Source: Pedobacter sp. KBW06 (GTDB taxonomy: Bacteria > Bacteroidota > Bacteroidia > Sphingobacteriales > Sphingobacteriaceae). Taken from it: a DNA stretch of 64,000 nucleotides. This document shows positions 63,912-64,000 of this stretch, piece by piece (position 1 is the first letter of the stretch; every line of letters begins with the position of its first letter). The notes under the pieces are model-generated. The model was not told the DNA's origin. It searched no databases and saw only the letters and a list, made by a program, of their open reading frames with translations. A program made the position numbers and the translations under genes. Location: contig NZ_QAJL01000002.1 of NCBI RefSeq assembly GCF_003852525.1, positions 1-64,000 on the forward strand. The letters run 5' to 3'.

Positions 63912-64000
63912 CTACCATTTTTGATTTTTTGTATCAACGGAAGGAACAGCTTTAGCTGTAGGGGGATTTATTGCGCTCTCCAGCATCCCTTTCTTAAAAC
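63912..64000 (-). CDS. C-terminal end of a gene continuing past the window
   Basis: On the minus strand an open frame enters from the right edge and ends at the stop codon TAG at 63912-63914, giving the tail FKKGMLESAINPPTAKAVP then SVDTKNQKW. The end directly abuts the convergent YkuK gene, as expected for neighbouring genes. With 28 residues visible no family can be named. Confidence 0.45.
   Translation of the reverse strand, partial: FKKGMLESAINPPTAKAVPSVDTKNQKW

Noticed and set aside
1..64000. tRNA, rRNA, insertion sequences, integrases or prophage genes.
   Set aside because: I found no tRNA-like cloverleaf, no rRNA sequence, no transposase or integrase product, and no terminal inverted repeats around a gene.

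Overview
The window looks like a chromosomal segment of a Bacteroidota bacterium, most likely Pedobacter or another Sphingobacteriaceae. The reasons are a PorP/SprF protein and a CHU_C-type sorting domain (type IX secretion, T9SS), a PorD-like protein, the short Bacteroidota form of RNA polymerase omega, Bacteroidota-type promoters (TTG, about 20 nt, TAnnTTTG), weak ribosome binding sites, a GH3 glucosidase and several exported sugar enzymes. I see no rRNA, tRNA, CRISPR array, insertion sequence or phage genes.

Layout. 0.3-3.1 kb: a minus-strand operon with an ABC ATPase, a permease, a YtrA-type GntR repressor and an exported head-GIN-like protein; a dyad at its promoter resembles a YtrA operator. 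3.1-8.1 kb: two exporter-fold ABC proteins of the YbtP/YbtQ (IrtAB) kind, diverging from a PchR-like AraC regulator and a DUF5655 gene, which together suggest siderophore or iron handling. 8.1-10.5 kb: a secreted GH3 beta-glucosidase, followed by a 0.9 kb non-coding gap with a long hairpin repeat. 11.4-19.1 kb: housekeeping genes bamD-rpoZ-coaBC-porD, then a BlaI/M56 sensor pair with two operators and seven 23-residue repeats, then recN. 19.5-21.9 kb: two AT-rich accessory genes, one a lipoprotein with an HExxH motif. 22.1-25.4 kb: fabI, a CarboxypepD_reg protein and a PA0069-type radical SAM protein.

25.4-30.9 kb: a cluster of exported sugar-type enzymes (Gfo/Idh/MocA oxidoreductase with a Tat motif, two xylose-isomerase-like TIM barrels, an FGE-sulfatase-fold protein and the flavin transferase ApbE). 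This may be a periplasmic sugar-oxidation route. 31-40 kb: ettA, a zinc-ribbon-like small protein, clpC, a WG-repeat-like protein, an RDD membrane protein, a secreted esterase and a ROK protein.

40.4-60.8 kb: the dominant feature, a minus-strand operon-like set: a 5,785-residue secreted adhesin-like protein (two GEVED domains, 39 DUF11 modules of about 130 residues, C-terminal CHU_C domain), a PorP/SprF protein and a PorE-like TPR/propeller/OmpA protein. It has the architecture of SprB/SprF surface adhesin loci. Inside the giant gene, an 11-module block of about 4.3 kb is present twice. 61.3-64 kb: a half-length DUF1456 protein, a DEAD-box-type RNA helicase, a small unknown protein, a YkuK-family protein and the C-terminal end of an unidentified gene.
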